Shown piece by piece: positions 35,478 through 47,518 of a DNA stretch of 64,000 nt. This DNA is from Betaproteobacteria bacterium (GTDB lineage: Bacteria; Pseudomonadota; Gammaproteobacteria; Burkholderiales; SG8-41), in the NCBI GenBank assembly GCA_021732605.1, contig JAKFUS010000040.1, positions 1-64,000 of the forward strand. Direction: 5' to 3'. The position numbers and the translations under genes were made by a program. Position 1 is the stretch's first letter. Each line of letters opens with the position of its first letter. Below the pieces are notes generated by a model that worked only from the letters and a program-made list of their open reading frames with translations, was not told where the DNA came from and searched no databases.

Positions 35478-35506
35478 AAAAAAGGCGAACCAGGTTCGCC
35501 TTTTTT
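35478..35506 (-). terminator. intrinsic terminator after the tRNA-Val/tRNA-Asp unit
   Basis: The sequence AAAAAGGCGAACC-A-GGTTCGCCTTTTTT is a near-perfect bidirectional hairpin with A and T tracts on both sides. It lies 8 bp beyond the tRNA-Asp 3' end and upstream of ppiD. Confidence 0.85.
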
Positions 35507-35514
35507 ACGATAGC

Positions 35515-35591
35515 TGGCGGAGTGGACGGGACTCGAACCCGCGACCCCCGGCGTGACAGGCCGGTATTCTAACCAACTGAACTACCACTCC
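35515..35591 (-). tRNA. tRNA-Asp (anticodon GTC)
   Basis: The 77-nt minus-strand cloverleaf has GGAGTGG pairing with CCACTCC, an encoded CCA, anticodon loop CTGTCAC (GTC) and T loop TTCGAAC. It is preceded on the same strand by tRNA-Val with a 33-bp spacer. Confidence 0.95.
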
Positions 35592-35624
35592 AATACATTC
35601 ATCACTACATGCCGCAAATGCTGC

Positions 35625-35700
35625 TGGTGGGTGCTGACGGGATCGAACCGCCGACATTCGCCTTGTAAGGGCGACGCTCTACCAGCTGAGCTAAGCACCC
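35625..35700 (-). tRNA. tRNA-Val (anticodon TAC)
   Basis: The 76-nt minus-strand cloverleaf has the GGGTGCT/AGCACCC acceptor stem, encoded CCA, anticodon loop CTTACAA (TAC) and T loop TTCGATC. Together with tRNA-Val(CAC) at 1256 this window carries two Val isoacceptors. Confidence 0.95.
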
Positions 35701-35813
35701 CGCATCCAAACCGGACGCATCTAATCAACGCATCTAATCGTTTATCCGCCCGAACAAAGGGCCGAATTGTAGCCCAATCCGGCCCTGATTTCCAGTCTGA
35801 AGTAGTTAGAGGC

Positions 35814-38222
<2,409 letters not shown>

Positions 38223-38238
38223 TATTGTCACCTGAGAG

Positions 38239-38273
38239 AGTCAAATGAGTGCGTCAAATAAGTGCGTCAATAT
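38239..38273 (-). promoter_or_regulatory. 13-bp direct repeats upstream of lon
   Basis: AGTGCGTCAAATA (38248) and AGTGCGTCAATAT (38261), plus a shorter AGTCAAATG, form a tandem array ending about 17 bp before the lon start. On the minus strand each unit contains TTGACGCACT, so it repeats a -35-like TTGAC. Regulatory function is unproven. Confidence 0.35.
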
Positions 38274-38401
38274 AAGAGCATCCAGAGGACAGTTTGGGGC
38301 ATTACAAACCAATTCAAGAACCGGGCATAGACCGGGCGCCAACAGCCCCCGGCGGTGGGGTCACCGCTACCGCTCCGTCTGCACCGAAGGCTGGGCCAAC
38401 T

Positions 38402-38424
38402 GCACGGGTTTCCTGCACCCGCGC
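38402..38424 (-). terminator. hairpin after clpX
   Basis: On the minus strand GCGCGGGT and ACCCGTGC pair over 8 bp (one G-U) around a 7-nt loop, 6 nt after the clpX stop. No strong U tract follows, so termination may be partial and allow readthrough into lon. Confidence 0.4.
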
Positions 38425-38429
38425 CTTCG

Positions 38430-39698
38430 TCAGACGGTTGATCCGGCAACTTTGGGCTGATCCGAGTAGATGAGCAACGGCGGTGCGTCGCTGAGGATGG
38501 TGCCTTCGTCAACAGCGACCTTGATGACGTTTTCCAGCGACGGCAGATCGAACATGGTGTTCAGCAGCGTGTGCTCGATGATCGAGCGCAGACCGCGCGC
38601 GCCGGTCTTGCGTTCGAGCGCCTTGCGCGCAATGGCGCGCAGCGCGGAATCGCGCACTTCAAGCTCGACCCCTTCCATGCTGAACATTTTCTGGAACTGT
38701 TTCAACAATGCGTTTTTCGGCTGCGTCAGGATTTCCATCAGCGCCGCTTCGTCGAGTTCCTCCAGCGTAGCCACCACCGGCAGGCGGCCGACAAACTCCG
38801 GAATCAGGCCATACTTGATCAGGTCTTCGGGCTGCACGTCGCGCAGCACCACCGCCTTGTCCTTGCGGCTGTCCTTGCTGCGCACATCCGCTCCAAAGCC
38901 AATACCGCTTTTCTCCGAGCGATCGCGGATGATCTTGTCCAGCCCGCCGAACGCGCCGCCGCAGATGAACAGGATATTGGTGGTGTCGACCTGCACAAAC
39001 TCCTGGTTCGGATGTTTGCGGCCGCCCTGCGGCGGCACCGAAGCAATGGTGCCCTCGATCAGTTTCAGCAGCGCCTGCTGCACGCCCTCGCCCGACACGT
39101 CGCGGGTGATCGAAGGATTGTCCGACTTGCGCGAAATCTTGTCGATTTCGTCGATGTAAACAATGCCGCGCTGCGCCTTCTCGACGTCGTAGTCGCACTT
39201 CTGAAGCAGTTTCTGAATGATGTTCTCGACGTCCTCGCCGACATACCCGGCCTCGGTCAGTGTGGTGGCGTCAGCCATCACGAACGGCACGTTGAGCAGC
39301 CGCGCCAGCGTCTGCGCCAGCAGCGTCTTGCCCGAGCCCGTGGGCCCAACCAGCAGGATGTTCGATTTCGCCAGCTCGACGTCGTCGTTCTTGCTGACGT
39401 TGCGCAGGCGTTTATAGTGGTTGTAGACGGCCACCGACAGGATACGCTTGGCGAGGTCCTGGCCAATCACATACTGATTGAGGATGTCACGGATCTCGTG
39501 CGGCACCGGCAAGTCGGACTTGGCGCCTTTGGTGCCCTGATCACCCTGGGTTTCCTCGCGGATGATGTCGTTGCACAGCTCGATACATTCGTCGCAGATG
39601 AACACCGACGGTCCCGCGATGAGCTTGCGCACTTCGTGTTGACTCTTCCCGCAGAACGAGCAGTACAGCAGCTTTTCACCGCTTACTTTTTCGGCCAT
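38430..39698 (-). CDS. clpX: ClpXP unfoldase subunit ClpX
   Basis: The N-terminal zinc domain CSFCGKSQ ... [10 protein letters not shown] is followed by the AAA+ module: [15 protein letters not shown] (Walker A), [14 protein letters not shown] (Walker B) and SGIGFGADV, the IGF loop that docks ClpP. The 422-residue length is typical. It unfolds tagged substrates and feeds them to ClpP. It lies 140 bp downstream of clpP. Confidence 0.97.
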   Translation of the reverse strand: MAEKVSGEKLLYCSFCGKSQHEVRKLIAGPSVFICDECIELCNDIIREETQGDQGTKGAKSDLPVPHEIRDILNQYVIGQDLAKRILSVAVYNHYKRLRNVSKNDDVELAKSNILLVGPTGSGKTLLAQTLARLLNVPFVMADATTLTEAGYVGEDVENIIQKLLQKCDYDVEKAQRGIVYIDEIDKISRKSDNPSITRDVSGEGVQQALLKLIEGTIASVPPQGGRKHPNQEFVQVDTTNILFICGGAFGGLDKIIRDRSEKSGIGFGADVRSKDSRKDKAVVLRDVQPEDLIKYGLIPEFVGRLPVVATLEELDEAALMEILTQPKNALLKQFQKMFSMEGVELEVRDSALRAIARKALERKTGARGLRSIIEHTLLNTMFDLPSLENVIKVAVDEGTILSDAPPLLIYSDQPKVAGSTV

Positions 39699-39838
39699 GC
39701 CCGCAACCCTTTGTCGACTGTTGCACTGTGACCGCCTGATCGGGTGAAAATTCCGTCCCGGAAGCCCGTTTTACCGCTCTTGATACTTCGCACTCCCGCT
39801 TCACACTCCAACGTAATCACGCCGCTACTTTACCGCAA

Positions 39839-40485
39839 CTACTTGACCGCTACGACGGTATCCGCACGGCTGGTCAGCACCTTGTCCACCAGGCCATAGT
39901 TTACCGACTGTTCAGCAGAAAGGAAGTTGTCCCGGTCGGTGTCGCGGCCGATGGCATCGACGCTCTGGCCGGAATGTTTGGCCATGATCTCGTTCAGTTT
40001 CGCCTTAAGGAACAGGATTTCCTTGGCATGGATCTCGATGTCCGAGGCCTGGCCCTGAAATCCGCCCATCGGCTGATGAATCATCACCCGCGAATTGGGC
40101 AGGCAGAAGCGTTTGCCCTTGGCGCCCGCCGTCAGCAGCAGCGCGCCCATGCTCGCCGCCTGGCCCACGCACAGCGTGGACACATCCGGCTTGATGAACT
40201 GCATGGTGTCGTAAATGGCCAGTCCTGCCGATACCGAACCGCCCGGCGAGTTGATGTAGAACGAGATGTCCTTGTCAGGGTTTTCCGATTCGAGGAACAA
40301 CAGCTGGGCAACAATCACATTGGCGGTGACTTCGTTCACCGGTCCGACCAGAAACACCACCCGCTCCTTCAGCAGCCGCGAGTAGATGTCATAGGCACGC
40401 TCGCCGCGACCGCTCTGCTCGATCACCATCGGGATCAGGCCCAGACCCTGCGGCTCCATCATCGCGTGCGGCTCGGTGTAACGCA

Positions 40486-40489
<4 letters not shown>
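39839..40489 (-). CDS. clpP: ATP-dependent Clp protease proteolytic subunit ClpP
   Basis: The serine-protease triad is visible: [14 protein letters not shown] with the nucleophile Ser, [18 protein letters not shown] with the His, and [12 protein letters not shown] with the Asp. The N-terminus [24 protein letters not shown] is the usual ClpP start. At 216 residues its length matches ClpP. It overlaps tig by 4 bp (ATGA), so trigger factor and protease are co-translated. Confidence 0.97.
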
Positions 40490-41796
<1,307 letters not shown>

Positions 41797-41833
41797 CAAA
41801 TCATTCCCTGTAAGTTCGTAATCAGCGGCGGCA

Positions 41834-41918
<85 letters not shown>

Positions 41919-42087
41919 GCTGCAACATGGTCCCGAAGCTGCCGGGCACCTTGCCACCTGTTTTGAGGCCTTTTGCAACCCTTTGATTGTAATATACTTG
42001 GGCATCGAGCGACATGGCTTCAGGCTGGCAGTCCGCCGCATAAAAACACGCCAAGCCTTTGATTGCACTCTATTTTTTCTGGATCCC

Positions 42088-42900
42088 GTGGCTGTCGACC
42101 ACTACGAAAATTTTCCTGTCGCTTCAATCCTGCTGCCGCGCCGCCTGCGGCGCCCGATTGCCCTGATTTACCGCTTTGCGCGCGAGGCTGACGACTTTGC
42201 CGACGAGGGCGACGCACCGGACGCCGAGCGCCTGGCGCAACTGGCCAGCTTCAGCCGTGAACTGCAACGCATCGAACGCCATGAAGCGCCGGGCATCCCG
42301 TGGTTCGGCGACCTGGCCGCGATCATTCATGAACATCAGCTGCCGCTCGAAGCCTTCCACGACCTGCTGTCGGCCTTCGCCCAGGATGTCACCACCAAAC
42401 GCTATGCCGATTACGCAGCTGTGCTCGACTACTGCCACCGTTCGGCCGATCCGGTGGGCCGGCTGCTGCTGGTGCTCTACGGCGCGGCCAGCGCAAAAAA
42501 TCTCGAATACTCCAACGCCATCTGCTCCAGCCTGCAATTGATCAACTTCTGGCAGGATGTCGCCATCGACTGGCGCAAGGATCGCGTCTACTTCCCGCAG
42601 GACGATATGCAGCGTTACGGCATTACCGAAGATCAAATTGCTCACGGCGATACCAGCGGTGCCTGGTCAGACTTCATGGCTTTCCAGGTGCGGCGCAGTC
42701 GCGAACTGCTGTATTCGGGCAAACCGCTGGGTCATATCCTCAATGGCCGCATCGGCCTGGAAATGCGCACCATCATCGCCGGCGGCGATCGCATTCTGAG
42801 CAAAATTTCCGCGGTCGACGGCGACGTGTTCCGCCACCGCCCGGTGCTGACCAAACCGGACTGGGTGCTGATGCTGGCGAAATCTCTGGCTGGTGCCTGA
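42088..42900 (+). CDS. hpnC: hydroxysqualene synthase HpnC (squalene synthesis)
   Basis: The start is placed at GTG 42088, giving VAVDHYENFPVASILLPRRL, the usual HpnC N-terminus; the track ORF begins inside tig and tRNA-Leu. Prenyl-synthase Asp-rich motifs are visible in READDFADEGDAPD and in NFWQDVAIDWRKDRVYFP. In the HpnCDE route HpnD makes presqualene diphosphate, HpnC converts it to hydroxysqualene and HpnE reduces it to squalene, the hopanoid precursor. A strong hairpin lies between it and hpnD. Confidence 0.92.
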   Translation: MAVDHYENFPVASILLPRRLRRPIALIYRFAREADDFADEGDAPDAERLAQLASFSRELQRIERHEAPGIPWFGDLAAIIHEHQLPLEAFHDLLSAFAQDVTTKRYADYAAVLDYCHRSADPVGRLLLVLYGAASAKNLEYSNAICSSLQLINFWQDVAIDWRKDRVYFPQDDMQRYGITEDQIAHGDTSGAWSDFMAFQVRRSRELLYSGKPLGHILNGRIGLEMRTIIAGGDRILSKISAVDGDVFRHRPVLTKPDWVLMLAKSLAGA

Positions 42901-42934
42901 TGATTTACGCTCGCACCCCGCCCCTCACTCCCGG

Positions 42935-42994
42935 CCTCTCTCCCCCAGGGAGAGAGGGGGTACCTGCGGAAGACGGTCTGATGACCGTCTTCCG
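42935..42994. repeat. two consecutive hairpins between hpnC and hpnD
   Basis: CCTCTCTCCC/GGGAGAGAGG (42935-42957) and CGGAAGACGGT/ACCGTCTTCCG (42967-42994, 11-bp perfect arms, 6-nt loop) lie in the 100-bp gap. The second ends 6 bp before the hpnD ATG. Its loop contains the ATG of a five-codon frame (MTVFR) that stops two bases before hpnD. Confidence 0.65.
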
Positions 42995-43000
42995 ATAAAT

Positions 43001-43849
43001 ATGACCGATCCCCACCAATACTGCCAGGACAAAGCTGCCGCCAGCGGCTCGAGCTTCTACTACAGCTTCATGTTCCTGCCACAGGAACGCCGGCGCGCGA
43101 TCACCGCGCTGTATGCCTATTGCCGTGAAGTCGATGACGTTGTCGATGAATGCACCGATCCCGGCGTCGCCCGCACCAAACTCAGCTGGTGGCGCGACGA
43201 AGTCGCGCGGCTGTATGACGGCAAGCCACAGCATCCGGTGGCACGCGCGCTGGCCGATGTCATCCAGCCCTATGGCATCACCCAGGACCAGCTGATCACC
43301 GTCATCGACGGCATGGCGATGGACCTCGAATACAACCGTTATCCGGATTTTGACACGCTGAAGCTGTACTGCCATCGCGTCGCCGGCGTGGTCGGCCTGA
43401 TGTCGGCGCGGATTTTTGGTTATACCGATCCGCGCACACTTGAATACGCAGCAGACCTCGGCCTCGCCTTTCAACTCACCAACATCATCCGCGATGTCGG
43501 CGAGGACGCGCGGCGCAACCGCGTCTACCTGCCGCTGGATGAACTGGCCAAAGCCGGCCTCGATGCCACCAAAATCGTCCACGGCAACGCGCAGCAGGAA
43601 CACAGCGCGGCGTTCCGGCAATTGATGGAACAGCAGGTCGCGCGCGCACTGGCCACCTACGAACTGGCCTTTACCAAACTGCCTCAGCAGGACCGCAAAG
43701 CGCAGATCCCCGGCATCATCATGGCCGCGATCTACCGCACCCTGCTCGAAGAAATCCGCGCCGACGGCTGCCGGGTGCTGACCCATCGCACGTCGCTGAC
43801 GCCGGTGCGCAAACTGTGGATTGCGTGGAAGACCTGGTTGAAGGGATGA
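43001..43849 (+). CDS. hpnD: presqualene diphosphate synthase HpnD
   Basis: ATG 43001 gives MTDPHQYCQDKAAASGSSFYYSFMFLP, the conserved HpnD start; the track ORF begins upstream. Metal-binding Asp motifs are REVDDVVDECTDP and NIIRDVGEDARRNRVYLP, with CHRVAGVVGLMSARIFGY between. It condenses two farnesyl diphosphates to presqualene diphosphate. No good SD precedes the ATG, only a hairpin, so translation may be coupled to upstream reading. Its usual partner hpnE lies 13 kb downstream. Confidence 0.93.
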   Translation: MTDPHQYCQDKAAASGSSFYYSFMFLPQERRRAITALYAYCREVDDVVDECTDPGVARTKLSWWRDEVARLYDGKPQHPVARALADVIQPYGITQDQLITVIDGMAMDLEYNRYPDFDTLKLYCHRVAGVVGLMSARIFGYTDPRTLEYAADLGLAFQLTNIIRDVGEDARRNRVYLPLDELAKAGLDATKIVHGNAQQEHSAAFRQLMEQQVARALATYELAFTKLPQQDRKAQIPGIIMAAIYRTLLEEIRADGCRVLTHRTSLTPVRKLWIAWKTWLKG

Positions 43850-43916
43850 GGATTGAGGCACAAAAGCCATTACTGCGGCGATTTTCAATCCTCACTCCTC
43901 AATCCTCGCTCATCAC
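43845..43916. repeat. GAGGATTGAGG inverted repeat after hpnD
   Basis: GATGAGGATTGAGG overlaps the hpnD stop, and CCTCACTCCTCAATCCTCGCTCATC lies 27 bp further on as its approximate complement. The same repeat type is inside the ABC ATPase gene at 26814-26850. Confidence 0.6.
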
Positions 43917-43940
43917 TATTTTTAAAAAGGAGCGCTGCTG

Positions 43941-44696
43941 ATGGATTTACAACTGCGCGACAAGACTGCGTTGGTCACCGGCGCCAGCCAGGGCATCGGC
44001 CGCGCCATTGCCAAAATGCTCGCGGCCGAAGGCGTCAAAGTCTGCATCGCCGCACGGCGGCGCGATCTGCTTGAAGCACTGGCGCAGGAAATCACTGCGG
44101 CCGGCGGAGTAGCGCCGGCCATCATTGAAACCGACATCATGCAGGACGGTGCGCCGCAGCGACTCGCCGATGCCGCGCGTGCGGCGCTGGGCCATGTCGA
44201 CATCCTCATCAACAGCGCCGGCGGCAGCCGTCCGGCGATCCCGATCGATGCCCCCGAGGAAGAATGGGACAGCGTGATCACGCTGAATTTCACCCGCGTG
44301 CGGCAACTGACCCACGCCGTGCTGCCCGGCATGATCAAGGGCCGCTGGGGCCGCGTCATCAACATCTCCGGCAAATCCGAACCCGATGCGCTGCTCGCCG
44401 CAAGCCCGGCCAAGGCCGCGGTGCACGCCTGGTCCAAAGGGTTGTCGCGTGAAGTCGGCAAACACGGCATCACGATCAACTGCATCCCGCCGGGACGCAT
44501 CATGAGTGAACAGATCCGGCGCAAATATTCGGATGAATTCCGCGCCAAAGAGTCCGCGCACGACATTCCGGTCGGCCGTTACGGCGAACCCGAGGAACTC
44601 GCGGCGCTGGCGGTGTTCCTGTCCTCGCCGCTCGCCTCGTTCATCACCGGCACGCTGATGCCGGTCGACGGCGGCATGCGCCGCTTTGCCTTCTGA
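43941..44696 (+). CDS. SDR-family oxidoreductase lacking the catalytic Tyr
   Basis: The 251-residue protein has a normal NADP(H)-binding start (ALVTGASQGIGRAIAKML), the structural INSAGG motif and a typical C-terminus (FLSSPLASFITGTLMPVDGG). The active-site segment reads INISGKSEPDALLAASPAKAAV: the Lys is present, but the position four residues before it is Ala, and there is no Tyr nearby. Classical SDR chemistry is therefore doubtful. It may bind a cofactor or substrate, or use another residue. An SD (AAAAAGGAG) precedes the ATG. It is followed 13 bp later by an ABM-like gene. Confidence 0.85.
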   Translation: MDLQLRDKTALVTGASQGIGRAIAKMLAAEGVKVCIAARRRDLLEALAQEITAAGGVAPAIIETDIMQDGAPQRLADAARAALGHVDILINSAGGSRPAIPIDAPEEEWDSVITLNFTRVRQLTHAVLPGMIKGRWGRVINISGKSEPDALLAASPAKAAVHAWSKGLSREVGKHGITINCIPPGRIMSEQIRRKYSDEFRAKESAHDIPVGRYGEPEELAALAVFLSSPLASFITGTLMPVDGGMRRFAF

Positions 44697-44709
44697 ACAA
44701 GCTACGCCA

Positions 44710-45054
44710 ATGATCGCAATCATTTTCGAAGTATGGCCCGCCGCCGGCCGCAAGCAGGAATACCTGGACCTCGCCGCCAGCCTGCGCCCCTTGCTGGAAC
44801 AGATCGACGGCTTTATTTCCATCGAGCGTTTCGAGAGTCTGAGTGAACCGGGGAAAATGCTGTCGTTGTCAGTGTTCCGCGACGAAGCAGCAGTCGCCCG
44901 CTGGCGCGCACTGGAACAGCATCGCGGTGCGCAGGCGCGCGGACGCGCGGGGATTTTCCGCGATTACCGGTTGCGCGTCGCCGGCGTCATTCGCGATTAC
45001 GGCATGACCGAGCGCGCGCAGGCACCAGCAGACAGTCGCAACATCCACGACTGA
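44710..45054 (+). CDS. antibiotic-biosynthesis-monooxygenase (ABM)-like small protein
   Basis: From ATG 44710 the 114-residue protein starts MIAIIFEVWPAAGRKQEYLDLAASL and continues LLEQIDGFISIERFESLSEPGKMLSLSVFRDEAAVARWRALEQH. This is the ABM dimeric alpha-beta barrel pattern with the conserved W-R-x-L-E-x-H end. These proteins act as cofactor-free monooxygenases or unknown dimeric enzymes. The short spacing suggests an operon with the SDR gene. It converges on the HupE-like gene across a small inverted repeat. Confidence 0.8.
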   Translation: MIAIIFEVWPAAGRKQEYLDLAASLRPLLEQIDGFISIERFESLSEPGKMLSLSVFRDEAAVARWRALEQHRGAQARGRAGIFRDYRLRVAGVIRDYGMTERAQAPADSRNIHD

Positions 45055-45083
45055 GGTCCGTCTTGCCAGGGTCGGCCGGACCT
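45054..45083. terminator. inverted repeat between convergent genes
   Basis: AGGTCCG (45054) and CGGACCT (45077) form a 7-bp stem spanning the stop codons of the ABM-like and HupE-like genes. No U tract is present, so this is a weak terminator candidate. Confidence 0.35.
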
Positions 45084-46203
45084 ACGACAGCAATTTGATA
45101 TCGAGCGCCCGCTCCAGCAGCCAGGCCGCGGCAAGGATGGCGACTGCGATCGATCCGCCGGCGAACACGACCCGCGCGTAAAACCAGGTATTGCGCAACG
45201 CATAGGCTGCCGGCAGAAAGACCGCGACGATGGCCAGCTGCCCCAGCTCGACACCCAGATTGAAACCGAACAGCGCGGACAGCAGTGATCCGCTTGGCAA
45301 GCCGAGTTCAGTCAGCACCGACGCAAACCCGAATCCGTGGATCAATCCGAAACCGAACGCCATCGCCCAGCGTCTTTCGTTGATCACCGGGAACAGGTTG
45401 TTGAGCGCCGCCAGCACCACCGAAGCAGCAATGACCGATTCCACCAGCCGTGACGGCAAGGACACCAGTTCCTGCGCGGCCAGGCTGAGCGTGATCGAAT
45501 GCGCGACAGTGAACGCCGTCACGACTCGGAACACCTCCCAGAACGCCGGCGCAAAACGCGGCACAGGCTGCCACTGCTTCGCGGCACGCATCCATACCGC
45601 CGGCAGCAGCAGCGAGATCAGGAAAAGCACATGGTCAAAACCGATCCAGATGTGCCACACGCCCTCACGCACGTAGGCAACAATCTGGCTCAGCAGTGAC
45701 GGCGCAACCAGATCAAACGACTGCTCCGGGCGTTCCGGCGCAAACACCGCGGTTTGCGTGACTCCAGCGGCTTCAATGCGGGTCAGGCCGCGGTGCGTTG
45801 GATCCAGATCAAAAAACAAGCCGTAGCGGATCGTCAGACGCCCGGATGGCTGGCAAATCTCCCCGGAGAAACGTATCACTGCATAGGCCCCGTCGCTGTG
45901 CTCGTCGACCAGGTGATCAGTCACCCGCAAAGTGCAGGCCGCAGCACCGGCGGCAATCTGCAGCCGCGCCAGCGCATAAGATGCCACATCGCTATGCCGC
46001 GCCGACAATTCGCCCCAGGTGATTTCTCCGTTGCCGTCAGTGTCGAGGCCGATGGCATATTCCAGGTCACGTAGCGCGATATCCCACTGCCCCTCGATGC
46101 GGTCGGATCCCGCCTTCACGACGAGGTAGCTGTCACTGGGCTTGTGCGCATGCGCAAGTGCGCCCGCAAAACACAGCAACAGGGTCAGCAGCAGCCGACT
46201 CAC
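45082..46203 (-). CDS. HupE/UreJ-family membrane protein with exported N-terminal domain
   Basis: The start is GTG overlapping the TPR gene stop. A signal peptide (LLLTLLLCFAGALAHAHKPSDS) leads to a ~170-residue periplasmic domain containing an EF-hand-like loop DTDGNGEITWGEL. A HupE/UreJ_2 C-terminal domain follows with 6-7 helices and conserved His motifs: HIWIGFDHVLFLISLLLPA, FTVAHSITLSLAA and GLIHGFGFASVL. The family includes nickel/cobalt permeases but this large form is uncharacterised. It is co-transcribed with an exported TPR protein. Confidence 0.82.
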   Translation of the reverse strand: MSRLLLTLLLCFAGALAHAHKPSDSYLVVKAGSDRIEGQWDIALRDLEYAIGLDTDGNGEITWGELSARHSDVASYALARLQIAAGAAACTLRVTDHLVDEHSDGAYAVIRFSGEICQPSGRLTIRYGLFFDLDPTHRGLTRIEAAGVTQTAVFAPERPEQSFDLVAPSLLSQIVAYVREGVWHIWIGFDHVLFLISLLLPAVWMRAAKQWQPVPRFAPAFWEVFRVVTAFTVAHSITLSLAAQELVSLPSRLVESVIAASVVLAALNNLFPVINERRWAMAFGFGLIHGFGFASVLTELGLPSGSLLSALFGFNLGVELGQLAIVAVFLPAAYALRNTWFYARVVFAGGSIAVAILAAAWLLERALDIKLLS

Positions 46204-47384
46204 GGTTTTCCGCCAGTGAGTGCTTTGACCAGCGCCGTCAGCTGCGGATCTTCGTGGCGCGACTGCGCCAGCCAGTCGAGCACCGGCTGCGCGGCGTCGC
46301 GGCGACCCGCTGCAACGGCGGCCTCAAGCAGGATGCGTGCATCATAAGGTTCGCGCTGGATAGCCCAGTTCGCAACCGCAAGCTCCAGCGCGCGCGCCGA
46401 ATTGCGCTCGACGCGCAACTGGAATCTTGACTCTTCCTGCCGGTGCAGCGTGTCTCCGCGCAATGCCGCAGCTGCAAAACGCTCGCGCAGCACCTGCGCA
46501 TGCGCCTTGAATTCGGCTGCCCCCAGCGCCTGCTCCGCCAGCGTCAGGCGCAGCAACAGCAAATCGGAGCGTGTCCAGTCACGCAACAAGGCCACGGCGT
46601 CGGCATGACGTCCCTGGTCAATCAGAAAATCACCGTAGTTTGCCAGCAGGAACTGGCTGGTCACGCCGAGCGCCAGCGCACGCCGGTAATGGCGTTCGGC
46701 ATCCCCCGGACGGCCCAATCGGGTGGCCAGGTCGGCGAGCCGCGTCAGCAACCACAACTGACCGGCAGGACCGGTGCCGGGACGCGCCAGTAAACCGGCC
46801 AGCGTGCGCTCGGCCGCAGCAGCCTGCCCGGTCTGGCCGTCGATGTATGTCAGACAGCTTGTCCAGTACAAATCGGCTTCCCGCGCCCGCATCTGCTCGC
46901 AATCGCGCCGCGCGCCGGCGTAATCAGCGAGCACAGTCAATACTGCGGAACGCCCGCTCAGCGTGTCGTAATGCCCGGGGTCGCGTTGCAGCACACGACC
47001 AAACAATACCAGCGCCGGCTCGAAGTCATGGCGCCACTGCAGCAACTTGCCCCGCATGTAGAGGATGTCGACGGGCGCATCAAGGTCAGCCGCCCAGGGC
47101 CTCAGTGCAGCCTCGGCATAGCCGATGTAGCGCGGATCGCCTTCTTCACCGGCCAGTTCGTAATAGGCACGGGCCACCCCGAACGCCAGCCCGGTATCGC
47201 GCGGAGCCGCGGCAAGCCTGGCACGTTCGGCAGACAGTATCCGCGCCCGCTCATCACTTTTTTTGAGCGGCAGGCGCTCCAGGACAACTGTATCTTCTGC
47301 AGGCCGGTACGGCGCCGCCGCAACTGGTAAAGTCTGGCAAAGCACCCCTGTCGCCACAACGGTGGCCACAATGAATTTATGCAT
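46200..47384 (-). CDS. exported TPR-repeat protein
   Basis: The 394-residue protein has a signal peptide (IVATVVATGVLCQTLPVAAAP) and repeated TPR-like helices: FGVARAYYELAGEEGDP, ILYMRGKLLQWRHDFEPALVLFGRVLQRDP, RLADLATRLGRPGDAERHYRRALALG and LANYGDFLIDQGRHADAVALLR. It is the first gene of a two-gene operon with the HupE-like protein (GTGA overlap). It is probably a periplasmic scaffold for it. No enzymatic domain was found. Confidence 0.8.
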   Translation of the reverse strand: MHKFIVATVVATGVLCQTLPVAAAPYRPAEDTVVLERLPLKKSDERARILSAERARLAAAPRDTGLAFGVARAYYELAGEEGDPRYIGYAEAALRPWAADLDAPVDILYMRGKLLQWRHDFEPALVLFGRVLQRDPGHYDTLSGRSAVLTVLADYAGARRDCEQMRAREADLYWTSCLTYIDGQTGQAAAAERTLAGLLARPGTGPAGQLWLLTRLADLATRLGRPGDAERHYRRALALGVTSQFLLANYGDFLIDQGRHADAVALLRDWTRSDLLLLRLTLAEQALGAAEFKAHAQVLRERFAAAALRGDTLHRQEESRFQLRVERNSARALELAVANWAIQREPYDARILLEAAVAAGRRDAAQPVLDWLAQSRHEDPQLTALVKALTGGKP

Positions 47385-47472
47385 GAATCAGCAGTACAAA
47401 TACTGAGAATTGCGTAAATCATGACAAAAACATGCGTCTATCGAGGCCGTCATGTTTTTGAGAATACTCAAT

Positions 47473-47501
47473 AAAAAAAGGCAGGGCGCGAGCCCTGCCT
47501 T
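47473..47501 (-). terminator. intrinsic terminator of the MxKDx-like gene
   Basis: AAGGCAGGGC-GCGA-GCCCTGCCTT forms a 10-bp stem with a 4-nt loop. On the minus strand a TTTTTTT tract follows immediately. It lies about 18 bp past the gene's stop. Confidence 0.85.
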
Positions 47502-47518
47502 CTTGAAGCGGAAGACGA

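Noticed and set aside
38571-39731. 386-aa plus-strand ORF
   Set aside because: Antisense to clpX.
42905-43888. 327-aa minus-strand ORF
   Set aside because: Antisense to hpnD.
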